A DNA stretch of 64,000 nt, taken from the NCBI RefSeq assembly GCF_029167235.1, contig NZ_JARFTR010000098.1, forward strand, positions 26,551-90,550, in the 5' to 3' direction. Shown one piece after another: positions 6,851 to 16,009 of this stretch. Below the pieces are notes generated by a model. It ran no database searches. It had not been told where the DNA came from and saw nothing but the letters and a program-made list of their open reading frames with translations. The stretch's first letter is position 1. Each line of letters starts with the position of its first letter. The stretch is from Kamptonema sp. UHCC 0994 (GTDB lineage: Bacteria; Cyanobacteriota; Cyanobacteriia; Cyanobacteriales; Microcoleaceae). The position numbers and the translations under genes are program-made.

Positions 6851-8026
6851 ATGGGGCTACCTGTGGCAAAGTCAACTGAACCCAGTAACGCTGAAAATTT
6901 ACGCCCAGAGGCGGCACGTCCTCTTGCTCGCACTCCTCTGTTTGAGCTATGTTTAGAACTCAAAGCCCGGATGGTTCCCTTCTCCGGCTGGGAAATGGCT
7001 GTGCAGTACAGCGGTATCAATACCGAACATCAGGCGGTGCGCCGGGAAGCGGGAATGTTTGATATTTCCCACATGGGGAAATTTGGCCTCAGAGGTAAAA
7101 ACCTGATTGAAAAACTCCAGACTTTAGTACCTTCGGATCTGGGTCGTTTACAGCCCGGTCAAGCTCAATATACTGTCTTGCTAAATGCCAAAGGCTGTAT
7201 ATTAGATGACATTATATTTTATTATCAAGACCCCGACCCTACCACTGGCGAACAGCGAGGGGTGATGATTGTCAATGCTGCTACCCGCGCCAGGGACAAA
7301 GCTTGGATTGCGGCATATTTAGAATTGAGTGGGGTGAGTTTCATCGACATCACCAAGGAAAAAGTGTTGATTGCTGTTCAGGGGCCGCAAGCAAAATCAT
7401 ATCTTCAACAATTTGTCAAGGAAAATCTAGCAGTAGTTAAGTTTTTCGGTCATTTAGAGGCAACTGTACTCGGTGAACCCGCTTTTATTGCCAGAACGGG
7501 CTACACTGGCGAGGATGGATTTGAGGTGATGGTAGATGCGATCGCAGGGATGGAATTGTGGCGAAATCTACTAGCTGCTGGCGTAACTCCTTGTGGTTTG
7601 GGGGCTAGGGATACCTTGCGATTGGAAGCGGCGATGTGCCTTTACAGCCAAGACATTGACGATACTACCACACCCTTAGAAGCTGGATTAGGTTGGGTAG
7701 TTCATCTGGATAGTAAGGGCTATTTTATTGGGCGAAAAGTTCTGGAACAGCAGAAGGCGACGGGAGTTTCTAAGCGTTTGGTAGGCTTAGAAATGGAAGG
7801 ACGACATATCGCCCGTCACGGCTATCCGGTTTTGTCTGAGGGTAAAGTTGTGGGGGAAATTACCAGTGGGACATTATCTCCGACTTTGAATAAGGCGATC
7901 GCACTGGCTTATGTTCCAACTTCTTTAGCTGCGATCGGTCAGCAGTTAGAAGTAGAAATTCGGGGGAAAAATTATCCGGGTATTGTTGTTAAACGCCCAT
8001 TTTATCGCTCTCCAAATCGGTCTTGA
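6851..8026 (+). CDS. gcvT: Aminomethyltransferase GcvT (glycine cleavage T protein)
   Basis: A 391-residue T protein of the glycine cleavage system; it releases ammonia from the aminomethyl-lipoyl H protein and gives methylene-tetrahydrofolate. Family marks: MVPFSGWEMAVQYSG, EAGMFDISHMGKF (with the catalytic Asp), RTGYTGEDGFE for folate binding, and the C-terminal GCV_T_C domain (about 290-385, EITSGTLSPTLN). There are about 25 extra N-terminal residues before the conserved TPLFELCLELKA, so an internal start is possible, but the ATG at 6851 is the first in frame. gcvH and gcvP follow on the same strand but separated by 276 and 449 bp, so this is a cluster and not a tight operon. In cyanobacteria it serves photorespiratory glycine breakdown and C1 supply. 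Confidence 0.96.
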   Translation: MGLPVAKSTEPSNAENLRPEAARPLARTPLFELCLELKARMVPFSGWEMAVQYSGINTEHQAVRREAGMFDISHMGKFGLRGKNLIEKLQTLVPSDLGRLQPGQAQYTVLLNAKGCILDDIIFYYQDPDPTTGEQRGVMIVNAATRARDKAWIAAYLELSGVSFIDITKEKVLIAVQGPQAKSYLQQFVKENLAVVKFFGHLEATVLGEPAFIARTGYTGEDGFEVMVDAIAGMELWRNLLAAGVTPCGLGARDTLRLEAAMCLYSQDIDDTTTPLEAGLGWVVHLDSKGYFIGRKVLEQQKATGVSKRLVGLEMEGRHIARHGYPVLSEGKVVGEITSGTLSPTLNKAIALAYVPTSLAAIGQQLEVEIRGKNYPGIVVKRPFYRSPNRS

Positions 8027-8052
8027 AAATGGCATTAAATAACTCGATCGAG

Positions 8053-8118
8053 GGTACGTAGTTGCGCTTCAGCGCTCTTAAAAGGCCTTTTAAGAGCGCT
8101 GAAGCGCAACTACGTACC
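8053..8118. repeat. 66-bp perfect palindrome (33-bp arms) after gcvT
   Basis: The sequence from 8053 reads GGTACGTAGTTGCGCTTCAG and continues to its centre at 8085/8086 (AAAGG|CCTTT), then mirrors itself without a mismatch to 8118. Transcribed, it would fold into a 33-bp hairpin with almost no loop. It lies 27 bp after the gcvT stop. It may act as a terminator or RNA-processing site, or be a recent MITE-like insertion; there is no U tract. Confidence 0.9.
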
Positions 8119-8302
8119 TAAAATACAGATTTAACGAACTAAAATGAGATTTGACCTAAATTGTGCTAAATATTTTTATATCCTACGATCAAAAGCCTAT
8201 GCAAAAAAACGAAGGAACCATTGGCGATAGTTCTGGCAGATTTAAGGTAAAACATTCTAGTATAGCTAAGCAAAGTTTGGTTTTAGGCGTGAGGAATTGA
8301 TA

Positions 8303-8692
8303 ATGGACTTTGAATATCCCCGTGAGTTGAAGTACCTAGATAGCCACGAATATGTAAGGCTAGACGGCGAAATTGCTACCATTGGCATTAGTGCCTTTGC
8401 GATCGATCAATTGGGCGATATCGTGTTTCTGGAGTTACCAGAAATCGGTGATGCTTTGGAAAAGGGAGAAAGATTGGGAACTGTTGAATCAGTTAAAGCT
8501 GTTGAAGAACTCTATTCGGCGGTTACAGGTACAGTGGTAGAACGGAACAATGCTATTATCGAGTCTCCAGAACAGTTGGCCGAAGATCCTTATGGCGAGG
8601 GCTGGTTGTTGAAGGTACGCATTAAAGATGCTGGCGATCTAAATGATGCTTTGTCGGCCGATCAGTATCGTCTGCTGGTAGAGGGAGAATAG
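8303..8692 (+). CDS. gcvH: Glycine cleavage H protein
   Basis: A 129-residue lipoyl carrier protein that shuttles the aminomethyl group between GcvP, GcvT and the L protein. The lipoylated lysine is Lys65 in [14 protein letters not shown]; the hydrophobic core [20 protein letters not shown] is typical. I use the ATG at 8303, which has GAGG 9 bases upstream; a TTG at 8297 would add two residues. A 9-bp hairpin directly after the stop is a likely terminator. It sits between gcvT and gcvP on the same strand. Confidence 0.96.
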   Translation: MDFEYPRELKYLDSHEYVRLDGEIATIGISAFAIDQLGDIVFLELPEIGDALEKGERLGTVESVKAVEELYSAVTGTVVERNNAIIESPEQLAEDPYGEGWLLKVRIKDAGDLNDALSADQYRLLVEGE

Positions 8693-8699
8693 AAGACTA

Positions 8700-8720
8700 G
8701 ACGGGGATTTAATCCCCGTC
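8700..8720 (+). terminator. Hairpin after gcvH
   Basis: GACGGGGAT (8700-8708) pairs perfectly with ATCCCCGTC (8712-8720) around a TTA loop, 8 bp past the gcvH stop. The following ACAAATTATA is AT-rich but lacks a clean U run. Confidence 0.6.
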
Positions 8721-8742
8721 ACAAATTATACGTTTAATCTTT

Positions 8743-8979
8743 TCAATCATCTACTTTAAATTTCGATACTTGTTCATAGGTAAGCGGTTTATCTAAAATT
8801 AAAACTTGAGTTAAAGGGGATAGAAGTCTATTTCCTAATATTTCTAATTTTGCAAAATTGATGTTATCATTAATGCCAGAAACCGTGAAATACAATAACA
8901 TCAAGATGGGAATAGCAAAGGATAGAACGCTCAGTAAAAGCTTTTGCGCTTGCGATATTTTTAGCGATTTTAAAGTCTG
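8743..8979 (-). pseudogene. 5' fragment of a membrane sensor (chemoreceptor/histidine-kinase N terminus)
   Basis: On the minus strand a 78-codon open frame without an ATG encodes TLKSLKISQAQKLLLSVLSF, a transmembrane stretch (IPILMLLYFTV), then INDNINFAKLEILGNRL and a periplasmic-looking tail, ending TGA at 8743-8745. This is the usual start of cyanobacterial methyl-accepting/HAMP sensor proteins (a Lys-rich start, a TM helix, then a NI.FA..E..GN motif). Everything after about 75 residues is missing and the start codon seems lost, so I read it as a remnant. It fills most of the 449-bp gcvH-gcvP gap; the rest contains HIP1 sites and the gcvP upstream region. Confidence 0.55.
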
Positions 8980-9141
8980 CTATTAATATCTGATAATAGC
9001 ACAATGCTGAGATGCAGAAGAGCGATCGCACTCCCCGTGACGGAGTAGCTGCCCAATAAAGTTGCCAAAGCGCGATCGCGATCGCTGATAATTTGGCAAA
9101 ATGTTACAAAATAATAAGCACTCAGTTCTGGAGAATCACCC

Positions 9142-12102
9142 TTGACACCCTACAGCCCTCAAATTAAGCCCACTCAGCAGCCAACTCCTGCCTCTACAGA
9201 TGGCTTTGTAAATCGGCATATTGGCCCTAATCCCGCTGAAGTCCAGCTTATGCTGGATGTTTTGGGATCTCCCACCCTTGAGGATCTGATTGACAAAACT
9301 GTACCCCAAGCGATTCGGATGAAGCAACCCCTCAAATTGCCCGCAGCCGCAAGGGAATATGCCGCGATCGCGCAACTTAAAGAAATTGCCTCAAAAAATC
9401 AAGTATTTCGGTCATTTATCGGCATGGGATATTACGACTGCATCACGCCGCCAGTAATTCAGCGTAATATCCTCGAAAATCCAGGTTGGTACACAGCTTA
9501 TACGCCTTATCAAGCCGAAATTGCCCAAGGTAGATTAGAAGCTTTGCTGAATTTCCAAACCATGATTATTGACCTCACAGGATTGGAAATTGCTAACGCT
9601 TCCTTACTCGATGAAGGCACAGCAGCGGCAGAAGCCATGACTATGACTTATGGCATCAGTAAAAATAAAGCCAAAGCATTTTTTGTTTCTAAAGATTGCC
9701 ATCCCCAAACTATAGAAGTCGTGCAAACTCGCGCTAAACCCTTGGGTTTTGATATTATTATTGGCGACCATCAAACCTTTGAATTTGACAAAGAAATTTT
9801 TGGGGCGCTGCTACAATATCCCGCTACCGATGGCATAATTTATGATTATAAAAGTTTCATCGAACAAGCCCATAATCGCGGTGCTTTAGTAACAGTTGCC
9901 GCAGATATATTAAGTCTTTGTCTGCTTAAACCTCCCGGTGAATTTGGCGCTGATATTGCCGTAGGTAGCACTCAGCGCTTCGGAGTACCGATGGGATATG
10001 GGGGGCCTCATGCAGCTTATTTCGCCACGCGAGAGGAGTTTAAACGGCAAGTTCCGGGGCGAATTGTGGGGGTTTCTAAGGATGTAAATGGGAAACCAGC
10101 TTTACGGTTAGCACTGCAAACTCGCGAACAACATATCCGCCGCGATAAAGCTACTAGCAATATTTGTACTGCTCAAGTTTTGTTAGCGGTAATGGCTAGT
10201 ATGTATGCTGTCTATCATGGGCCGGATGGATTGCAAAGAATTGCCGAAAAAGTACATAATTTGACTGCTATTTTAGCAACTGGATTGAAAGACTGCGGCT
10301 ATAAAATTAGTCCTGCACCTTTTTTTGATACACTGAGGATTGAATTGGGTGCTAAATCTCTGCAAGAAATTCTTCAAGCTGCTGATTCACATCAGATTAA
10401 CTTACGAATTTTTAATGAAAACACTGTAGGAGTTTCTGTTGATGAAACTACGGACATTAAAGACTTACAGAGTGTTTTGACTATTTTCGGAGAAGTTGAT
10501 GCTAACAGTAAAGATTTGTTAGAAGTTGTAAAGGATAAATTGCTAGTTGCCTATCAACCTTTTGCCCGTACTAGCAGTTATTTAACTCATCCTGTATTCA
10601 ACCGCTATCACTCGGAGACTGAACTTTTGCGGTATTTGCACCGACTGGAAAGTAAGGATTTATCGCTAACTACATCAATGATTCCTTTGGGTTCTTGTAC
10701 GATGAAATTAAATGCAACTTCGGAGATGTTGCCAGTGACTTGGCCGGAGTTTGGCAAACTTCACCCTTTTGCACCTTTATCGCAAACTCAAGGCTATCAA
10801 GTTCTGTTCCAGCAACTTGAAGAATGGCTAGCTGAAATTACTGGTTTTGCTGGCATTTCTCTACAACCAAATGCAGGTTCTCAAGGCGAATATGCAGGAT
10901 TATTGGTGATTCGCCAATATCACGAAAGTCGAGGTGAAAGTCATCGCAATGTTTGTTTAATTCCCCAGTCTGCACATGGTACAAATCCGGCGAGTGCGGT
11001 GATGGCAGGGATGAAAGTTGTGCCTGTTGCTTGCGATGACCAAGGCAATATTGATATTGAAGACTTACAGAATAAGGCGGAAAAACACAGCGATGAACTA
11101 GCTGCTTTAATGGTGACATATCCCTCTACTCACGGCGTTTTTGAAGAGCAAATTCAGGAAATTTGCGAGATTGTTCATGCTAAAGGTGGACAGGTTTATA
11201 TGGATGGGGCTAATATGAATGCCCAAGTGGGTTTGTGTCGGCCGGGAGATTTTGGGGCGGATGTTTGTCACTTAAATTTGCACAAAACTTTCTGCATTCC
11301 TCACGGCGGCGGCGGCCCAGGTATGGGGCCAATTGGGGTGATGTCGCATTTGGTAGAATTTTTACCCAGTAATTCTGTTCTTAACAGTCAACAGTTAACA
11401 GTTAACAGTCAACAGTTAACAGTTAACAGTCAACAGTTAACAGTTAACAGTCAACAACAATCAATGGGTGCTGTTTCGGCTGCGCCTTGGGGAAGTGCTA
11501 GCATTTTGACTATTTCTTGGATGTACATTCAGATGATGGGTGGAGAGGGTTTAACTGAGGCAACTAAGGTAGCAATTCTTAATGCTAATTATATTGCGCG
11601 ACGGTTAGAAAGTTACTATCCTGTTTTGTATAAAGGCAAGGCGGGTTTTGTCGCCCATGAGTGTATTTTGGATTTGCGATCGCTAAAAAAATCCGCTGGT
11701 ATTGAAGTGGAAGATATTGCTAAGCGTTTGATGGATTATGGTTTTCACGCGCCTACTGTTTCTTGGCCTGTTGCGGGTACGGTGATGGTGGAACCTACGG
11801 AAAGCGAATCGAAGGAGGAATTAGACCGTTTTTGTGAGGCGATGATTGCGATTCGCAAGGAAATTGAGGAGATTGAAAATGGTAAAATGGATACTACCAA
11901 TAATCTGTTAAAAAATGCGCCGCATACGGCAGAATCGCTGATGGCATCTGAATGGAATCATCCTTATTCTCGCGAAGAAGCTGCTTATCCTGCGCCTTGG
12001 ACGCGGGAACATAAGTTCTGGCCGGCGGTGGGACGAATTGATAATGCCTTTGGCGATCGCAATTTTGTCTGTTCTTGTTTACCAATGGAAGCGTATAGCT
12101 AG
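9142..12102 (+). CDS. gcvP: Glycine dehydrogenase (decarboxylating), GcvP
   Basis: A 986-residue P protein of the fused long type; it decarboxylates glycine using pyridoxal phosphate and loads the H protein. The PLP lysine is Lys715 in [18 protein letters not shown]; the glycine-rich loop and the N-terminal FVNRHIGPN motif are normal. The start is TTG (9142) with GGAG about 8 bases before it; no upstream or nearby ATG fits. An oddity: after the FLPS segment there is an insertion of about 28 residues made of three NSQQLTV units encoded by a 21-bp repeat, placed where other GcvP proteins have a short variable loop before [10 protein letters not shown]. The reading frame is kept. The stop codon TAG is the first unit of a CTAGGGG heptamer array. 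Confidence 0.96.
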   Translation: MTPYSPQIKPTQQPTPASTDGFVNRHIGPNPAEVQLMLDVLGSPTLEDLIDKTVPQAIRMKQPLKLPAAAREYAAIAQLKEIASKNQVFRSFIGMGYYDCITPPVIQRNILENPGWYTAYTPYQAEIAQGRLEALLNFQTMIIDLTGLEIANASLLDEGTAAAEAMTMTYGISKNKAKAFFVSKDCHPQTIEVVQTRAKPLGFDIIIGDHQTFEFDKEIFGALLQYPATDGIIYDYKSFIEQAHNRGALVTVAADILSLCLLKPPGEFGADIAVGSTQRFGVPMGYGGPHAAYFATREEFKRQVPGRIVGVSKDVNGKPALRLALQTREQHIRRDKATSNICTAQVLLAVMASMYAVYHGPDGLQRIAEKVHNLTAILATGLKDCGYKISPAPFFDTLRIELGAKSLQEILQAADSHQINLRIFNENTVGVSVDETTDIKDLQSVLTIFGEVDANSKDLLEVVKDKLLVAYQPFARTSSYLTHPVFNRYHSETELLRYLHRLESKDLSLTTSMIPLGSCTMKLNATSEMLPVTWPEFGKLHPFAPLSQTQGYQVLFQQLEEWLAEITGFAGISLQPNAGSQGEYAGLLVIRQYHESRGESHRNVCLIPQSAHGTNPASAVMAGMKVVPVACDDQGNIDIEDLQNKAEKHSDELAALMVTYPSTHGVFEEQIQEICEIVHAKGGQVYMDGANMNAQVGLCRPGDFGADVCHLNLHKTFCIPHGGGGPGMGPIGVMSHLVEFLPSNSVLNSQQLTVNSQQLTVNSQQLTVNSQQQSMGAVSAAPWGSASILTISWMYIQMMGGEGLTEATKVAILNANYIARRLESYYPVLYKGKAGFVAHECILDLRSLKKSAGIEVEDIAKRLMDYGFHAPTVSWPVAGTVMVEPTESESKEELDRFCEAMIAIRKEIEEIENGKMDTTNNLLKNAPHTAESLMASEWNHPYSREEAAYPAPWTREHKFWPAVGRIDNAFGDRNFVCSCLPMEAYS
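11383..11457 (+). repeat. In-frame 21-bp tandem repeat inside gcvP
   Basis: Three perfect copies of AACAGTCAACAGTTAACAGT plus T (21 bp) run from 11383 to 11445, with a partial fourth copy, encoding residues 748-772. The units are relatives of the GTTAACT heptamers found between genes in this window (for example 24512-24612). Confidence 0.95.
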
Positions 12103-12160
12103 GGGCTAGGGGCTAGGGACTAGGGGCTAGGGGAATAGGGGAATAGGGGAATAGGGGGAA
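12097..12160. repeat. Heptamer array (CTAGGGG / AATAGGGG) after gcvP
   Basis: Consecutive GGGGCTA and GGGGAATA-type units start within the gcvP stop codon and fill much of the 140-bp convergent gap between gcvP and the diguanylate cyclase gene. The same CTAGGGG unit recurs at 14694-14725, 43894-43928 and about 59307-59325. Confidence 0.9.
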
Positions 12161-12242
12161 GAGAATAAGTGGGTTTCAGTAGTTTATGATATAAAAAATT
12201 GAAGATTCTTATTCTTTTTCCTTTTTCCCTGTTCCCTGTTCT

Positions 12243-14381
12243 TTATTCCTTCGCCACCACGCGATCGCGACCTTGAAATTTGGCTTTATATAGGGCCTGA
12301 TCCGCAGCAGCAATCAAAGTTTCCGGCAAACCCTGAGCAGCATCTGCACTAGCTACGCCTAAACTGAGGGTGATATACTCGGAGACCAAAGACTTTTTAT
12401 GGGGAATTGCTAAGACCTGGATGCGACGGCGAATTTCCTCTGCCACTGCGATCGCATCCACAATGTCTGTATTCGGCAGAATAACCGCAAATTCTTCCCC
12501 TCCATATCTCGCTACCAAATAAAGGCGTTCCGGCGGAATTTCACGGCAAGTATCGCGGATGGCAAGAGCTACTTGTTGCAAACAAGTATCACCTGCTTGG
12601 TGGCCGTAAGTATCATTATAAGCTTTGAAACAGTCTATATCACATAAAATCAAAGATAGCCGTATTGGTTCAACAATTAACCGCTGCCACTCTTGAGTGA
12701 GAACTTCGTCAAATCTACGGCGGTTAGCTATTTTTGTCAAGCCGTCCAAGGATGCCAAATTCTGTAATTCTTGGTTAGCTAATTCTAACTGCTGATAGAG
12801 TTGAGATTGCTCGATCGCGATCGCGATTTGAGTAGCCAATTGTTTAAGCAATTCCATCTCCCAAGACTGCCATTGCCTAGTCTCCTGGCAATGGTGAGCA
12901 ATCAGCAAACCCCATAAACTATTTTGAGTTTTACCTTCCCAATCGACAACAGAAGAGGAAGGTGATTTTTTAACTTTTTGGTCTGTTTGAATAATTGGCA
13001 CCACTAAATTTGATCTGACGTGACAGTTACTTAACAAATTGATGTGACACTGATTTAAGCCACCATTATAAATATCCTCTACAGCTCTAATTCTACCTTT
13101 TTGGTACTGCCCTACATAGGTTTCCCCAAAACAAGGATCGTAGATATTTGTATTCAAAATTGATATTGTTCCCTTATTCAAGGATTCTACCACAACATCA
13201 CCGCTCCAGTCTGGTCGAAAACGGAAAATAATCACTCTATCAGTTTCAAGAAATTGTCTTACTTCCGCCGCCGCAGTATTAAGAACCGCCTCTAAGTCCA
13301 AGGAAGAGCGAATCCTAGCTTGAATTTGTCCCACTAGGCGTTCCCGTTCCGCTTGTTGGCAAAGTGAAATTTGTGCGAGTTTACTTTCAGTAATGTCTAA
13401 AACATAGCCATCGTAATAAGAAATTTCGCCAATACTATTGCGTACAACTGAGGTAAAATCGTAAACCCACCGACTTAAACCATCTCCTTTAACAATCCGG
13501 TAATTTTGTTCAAAAGATTTCACCCCTGCTTCGCTATAACTTTTGACTTCTGCCATAACTCTCGCCAAGTCTTCTGGATGGATAATATTAGCATAAAACA
13601 ATTTCTTGCTAATAAAATCGCTGGCTTGATAGCCGAATTGAACGACATTTTGTGATACATATTCTACCGGCCATTTTTCTTCTGGTTTCCAACGAAAAAT
13701 TGTAACTGGGCCATTTGTAAATAAGTGTTCCTCTCGCTCTAAAGCTTCTTCTGCCAGCTTATTGCTTTTGTAATCTTGCGTCAGTTTTTGTCTGTTAGTT
13801 TCTGGTTGGTGTTTCTGGCAATCTTCAAGACTTTCCGAGCTTATTTTTACTTCAGGAATTTGCCAAGATATGACTTCACAAATTAGTATAATTAGTGGCA
13901 ATTGGCAATTGCCAATTACTAATGCTCTTTCTCTGACGAGCTCTTCCCCAGTTAGTGATGGCAAGGGGTGTAAGATCGATTTTACGACCATAATGCTACC
14001 ATCTTTACAAGTTATACATCCTTCTCCTAATGCAGAGTTTGGAGGTGAATCGCTGCTTGCTTGATGTACGAAAGCGCAAAACTGCTCTTGTAGGCGCTCT
14101 CGATCTTCTGAGTTGAAAATGTTAAAAATTGGTTCGGAAGTCAACTCTACTTGACTATAACCGAGGCGGTTTGCACCGAATTGATTTACGGAAAAAATAA
14201 TTCCTTTAGCATCTATAACAAAGCAGATACAGGGAAGATTTTCCCACAAAATCCGATACCACCCCAGTTCTGGCGTTCCTACTTTTGAAAATTCTTGAAT
14301 CTGGGGAACGCTTGTACAGTCGTCGGGGGAGTGGAGGTTCTCTCTTTCTGGTTCGCTTGAGTGGGATTGTCTGATCAACAC
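12243..14381 (-). CDS. PAS-PAS-GAF-GGDEF diguanylate cyclase with cyanobacteriochrome-like GAF
   Basis: A 712-residue soluble sensor. Order: PAS (about 45-155), a linker, PAS/PAC (about 215-340), a GAF (about 350-545) and GGDEF (about 550-710). The GGDEF site is ARYGGEEFAVILP (GGEEF at 627-631), an active sequence, so cyclic di-GMP synthesis is expected. The inhibitory RxxD site is degenerate (RLYL four residues before the site), suggesting weak product inhibition. The GAF has Cys417 in DPCF and Cys445 in QCHINLL, 28 residues apart, as in DXCF cyanobacteriochromes, and ends SNLVVPI, so it may bind a bilin and sense light. The start is GTG (14381). Transcribed alone. Bilin binding is inference. 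Confidence 0.88.
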   Translation of the reverse strand: MLIRQSHSSEPERENLHSPDDCTSVPQIQEFSKVGTPELGWYRILWENLPCICFVIDAKGIIFSVNQFGANRLGYSQVELTSEPIFNIFNSEDRERLQEQFCAFVHQASSDSPPNSALGEGCITCKDGSIMVVKSILHPLPSLTGEELVRERALVIGNCQLPLIILICEVISWQIPEVKISSESLEDCQKHQPETNRQKLTQDYKSNKLAEEALEREEHLFTNGPVTIFRWKPEEKWPVEYVSQNVVQFGYQASDFISKKLFYANIIHPEDLARVMAEVKSYSEAGVKSFEQNYRIVKGDGLSRWVYDFTSVVRNSIGEISYYDGYVLDITESKLAQISLCQQAERERLVGQIQARIRSSLDLEAVLNTAAAEVRQFLETDRVIIFRFRPDWSGDVVVESLNKGTISILNTNIYDPCFGETYVGQYQKGRIRAVEDIYNGGLNQCHINLLSNCHVRSNLVVPIIQTDQKVKKSPSSSVVDWEGKTQNSLWGLLIAHHCQETRQWQSWEMELLKQLATQIAIAIEQSQLYQQLELANQELQNLASLDGLTKIANRRRFDEVLTQEWQRLIVEPIRLSLILCDIDCFKAYNDTYGHQAGDTCLQQVALAIRDTCREIPPERLYLVARYGGEEFAVILPNTDIVDAIAVAEEIRRRIQVLAIPHKKSLVSEYITLSLGVASADAAQGLPETLIAAADQALYKAKFQGRDRVVAKE

Positions 14382-14772
14382 TTTTGGCTTAAATCGTTTT
14401 TTCTCAAATATATCTATGTACTCATCTTCAGCTTTGACTTGAAACTAAAATAATGCTTTTGATTCAAAAAAGCTGCAACTTGTAACAAATTTATAACCTC
14501 TTCAGGTTAACTGTTACGGATGTTGGTGCATTCTCTGTCTCGAAGCTCGGCAGTCTGCGATCTCATCACTCAGAGCAATAAGCTCTTCATTAAGGTAAAT
14601 TTGCCTCTTTTTTCTAGTATCCTACACAATGGAAGAAATCGGGAGCAAAATATTTTCTACAATACATGATAAAGCAACCGCTTTCGTCGGTTAGGGGCTA
14701 GGGACTAGGGGCTAGGGACTAGGGTTGGATATATTAAATCTTAAATTTAGAATGCTTAACACCTTACCCTAT
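14382..14772. other. 391-bp divergent-side intergenic region
   Basis: No gene is seen. It holds the upstream region of the diguanylate cyclase, a CTAGGGG-type heptamer array (14694-14725), and a 20-bp word AACCGCTTTCGTCGG-T (14676-14691 region) that recurs inverted at 59366-59388. Confidence 0.6.
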
Positions 14773-15429
14773 TTACTGACTATTGCCTTCTGCGATCGCA
14801 ACTTCCAATTCTTCTAACGCCTGAAGGTTTCCCACCACCCAAGAACGGGCTACCGCAGCGGGTATAATCTCAGTAATAGCTATCTGCGAAAAAGTAGGAC
14901 TAAGATCGGATTTGACATACTCTCCATCCCTCAGCAAATAAATAGTTAGCCTCCCACTATCATAAACCCATACTTCAGGAACTCCTATTGCTTGATATGC
15001 TTCCAGAGTTGTTTTAGAACTAACATCAGCTTCGATAGCCAAATCGGGAGGAGGATCGTTAGGTTCAAGTCGGCGACAGCCAATCATCCGCTGATAATTC
15101 TCAATATAAAAACAAGCATCGGGTTCAACGCCTGCTCTACCTTCTTTTTTAAAGGTAGTAGAGCCAAAAGGTTGATAACGAATGCCGGCCGCCCTAAGCA
15201 AAGTTTTGACAATATCTGAAATTAAATCTCTTGGAATTTCGTGTTCGGGTAGGGGAACCATAATTTCTAAAGTACCTTTGCTATAAGCAACTCTCGCTCG
15301 TCGTTTTTGTCCCAACTCCTGTAAAATTGACTCAAATTCCTGCCAACTCACATTTGTGATTGTGACGGCACTACCGGGAGCAAACTTCATTAGACTAATA
15401 GGTTTGGCAACCAAAGTTAAAGTGCTCAT
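14773..15429 (-). CDS. Uma2 family (DUF820) putative endonuclease
   Basis: A 218-residue protein of the Uma2/DUF820 family, a PD-(D/E)XK-like fold that is highly multiplied in cyanobacteria. Visible marks: SKGTLEIMVPLPEHE near residue 50-65, EPDACFYIENY (the Asp of the PD motif), then LAIEADVSSKTTLEAYQAIG with the E-x-D/S...K-x pattern, and VPEVWVYDSGRLTIYLL. The catalytic-type residues Asp, Glu and Lys are therefore present. No substrate is established for the family. I choose ATG at 15429; a TTG at 15441 would add four residues. The small gene at 15580 diverges from it and they may share a regulatory region. Confidence 0.85.
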   Translation of the reverse strand: MSTLTLVAKPISLMKFAPGSAVTITNVSWQEFESILQELGQKRRARVAYSKGTLEIMVPLPEHEIPRDLISDIVKTLLRAAGIRYQPFGSTTFKKEGRAGVEPDACFYIENYQRMIGCRRLEPNDPPPDLAIEADVSSKTTLEAYQAIGVPEVWVYDSGRLTIYLLRDGEYVKSDLSPTFSQIAITEIIPAAVARSWVVGNLQALEELEVAIAEGNSQ

Positions 15430-15579
15430 AAGCAATTCCAAATTAAAAATTTTAATTTTGTCTGAAAATCAAAGAAAACTGTCAAGTCTGCGCTATTATT
15501 AGTAGAGGAGATATTGCCTCCCACAATCTTTGAGGCGGATAAATTTAGTTTAACGTTTTTCTAGCTACAGGTCAACCCA

Positions 15580-15798
15580 ATGCCGATTTCTAAAATAGAA
15601 GCCAAGCAACTACTCGAACGTTTTGTTTTTGACGACGATAGTCCTCAAGACTGGGTACATGATGTTTGGGGATTAAGTCCAATGCTGGGAGAAAGTGCAG
15701 CCAAATTGCTAGGTGTCTTTGCAGCTTTAATTGAGTGTTGTCCTGAAGAAGAATTGGAGAATTTACTTAAAGAGTTATATCAGCAGTATTTTGAATAA
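15580..15798 (+). CDS. Small acidic uncharacterised protein
   Basis: A 72-residue acidic protein with an N-terminal helix (MPISKIEAKQLLERFVF), a DDDSPQDWVHDVWGLSP turn and a Glu-rich C-terminal helix (CPEEELENLLKELYQQYF). It has coding-like composition and a sensible ATG. I do not recognise the family. It diverges from the Uma2 gene and is followed by an AATTGCT heptamer array, so it is probably a single-gene transcript. Confidence 0.6.
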   Translation: MPISKIEAKQLLERFVFDDDSPQDWVHDVWGLSPMLGESAAKLLGVFAALIECCPEEELENLLKELYQQYFE

Positions 15799-15841
15799 CT
15801 TTATTGGTATGGCTAATTGCTAATTGCTAATTGCTAATTGC

Positions 15842-15943
15842 AGGACTTACGCAGACCGAGGCTAGAAACCGGGTTTCTTCGTAAATCTCTAGTTGAGAAA
15901 CCAACAATTTTTCACAGAAACCCGGTTTCTTTGCGTAAGCCCT
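15842..15943. repeat. MITE-like element with AGGACTTACGCA ends
   Basis: Left end AGGACTTACGCA (15842-15853) mirrors TGCGTAAGCCCT (15932-15943) at 11 of 12 places. Inside are two copies of GAAACC-GGGTTTC words in opposite directions. An AATTGCT heptamer array precedes it (15811-15841) and a CTTCCTT array follows (15967-16009). Related ends occur at 41559-41650, about 59750-59830 and 63963-64000. Confidence 0.7.
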
Positions 15944-16009
15944 ACTAATTTTGTAGGGCGATTCTTTCCTCTTCCTTCTTCCTTCTTCCTTCTTCCTTCT
16001 TCCTTCTTC

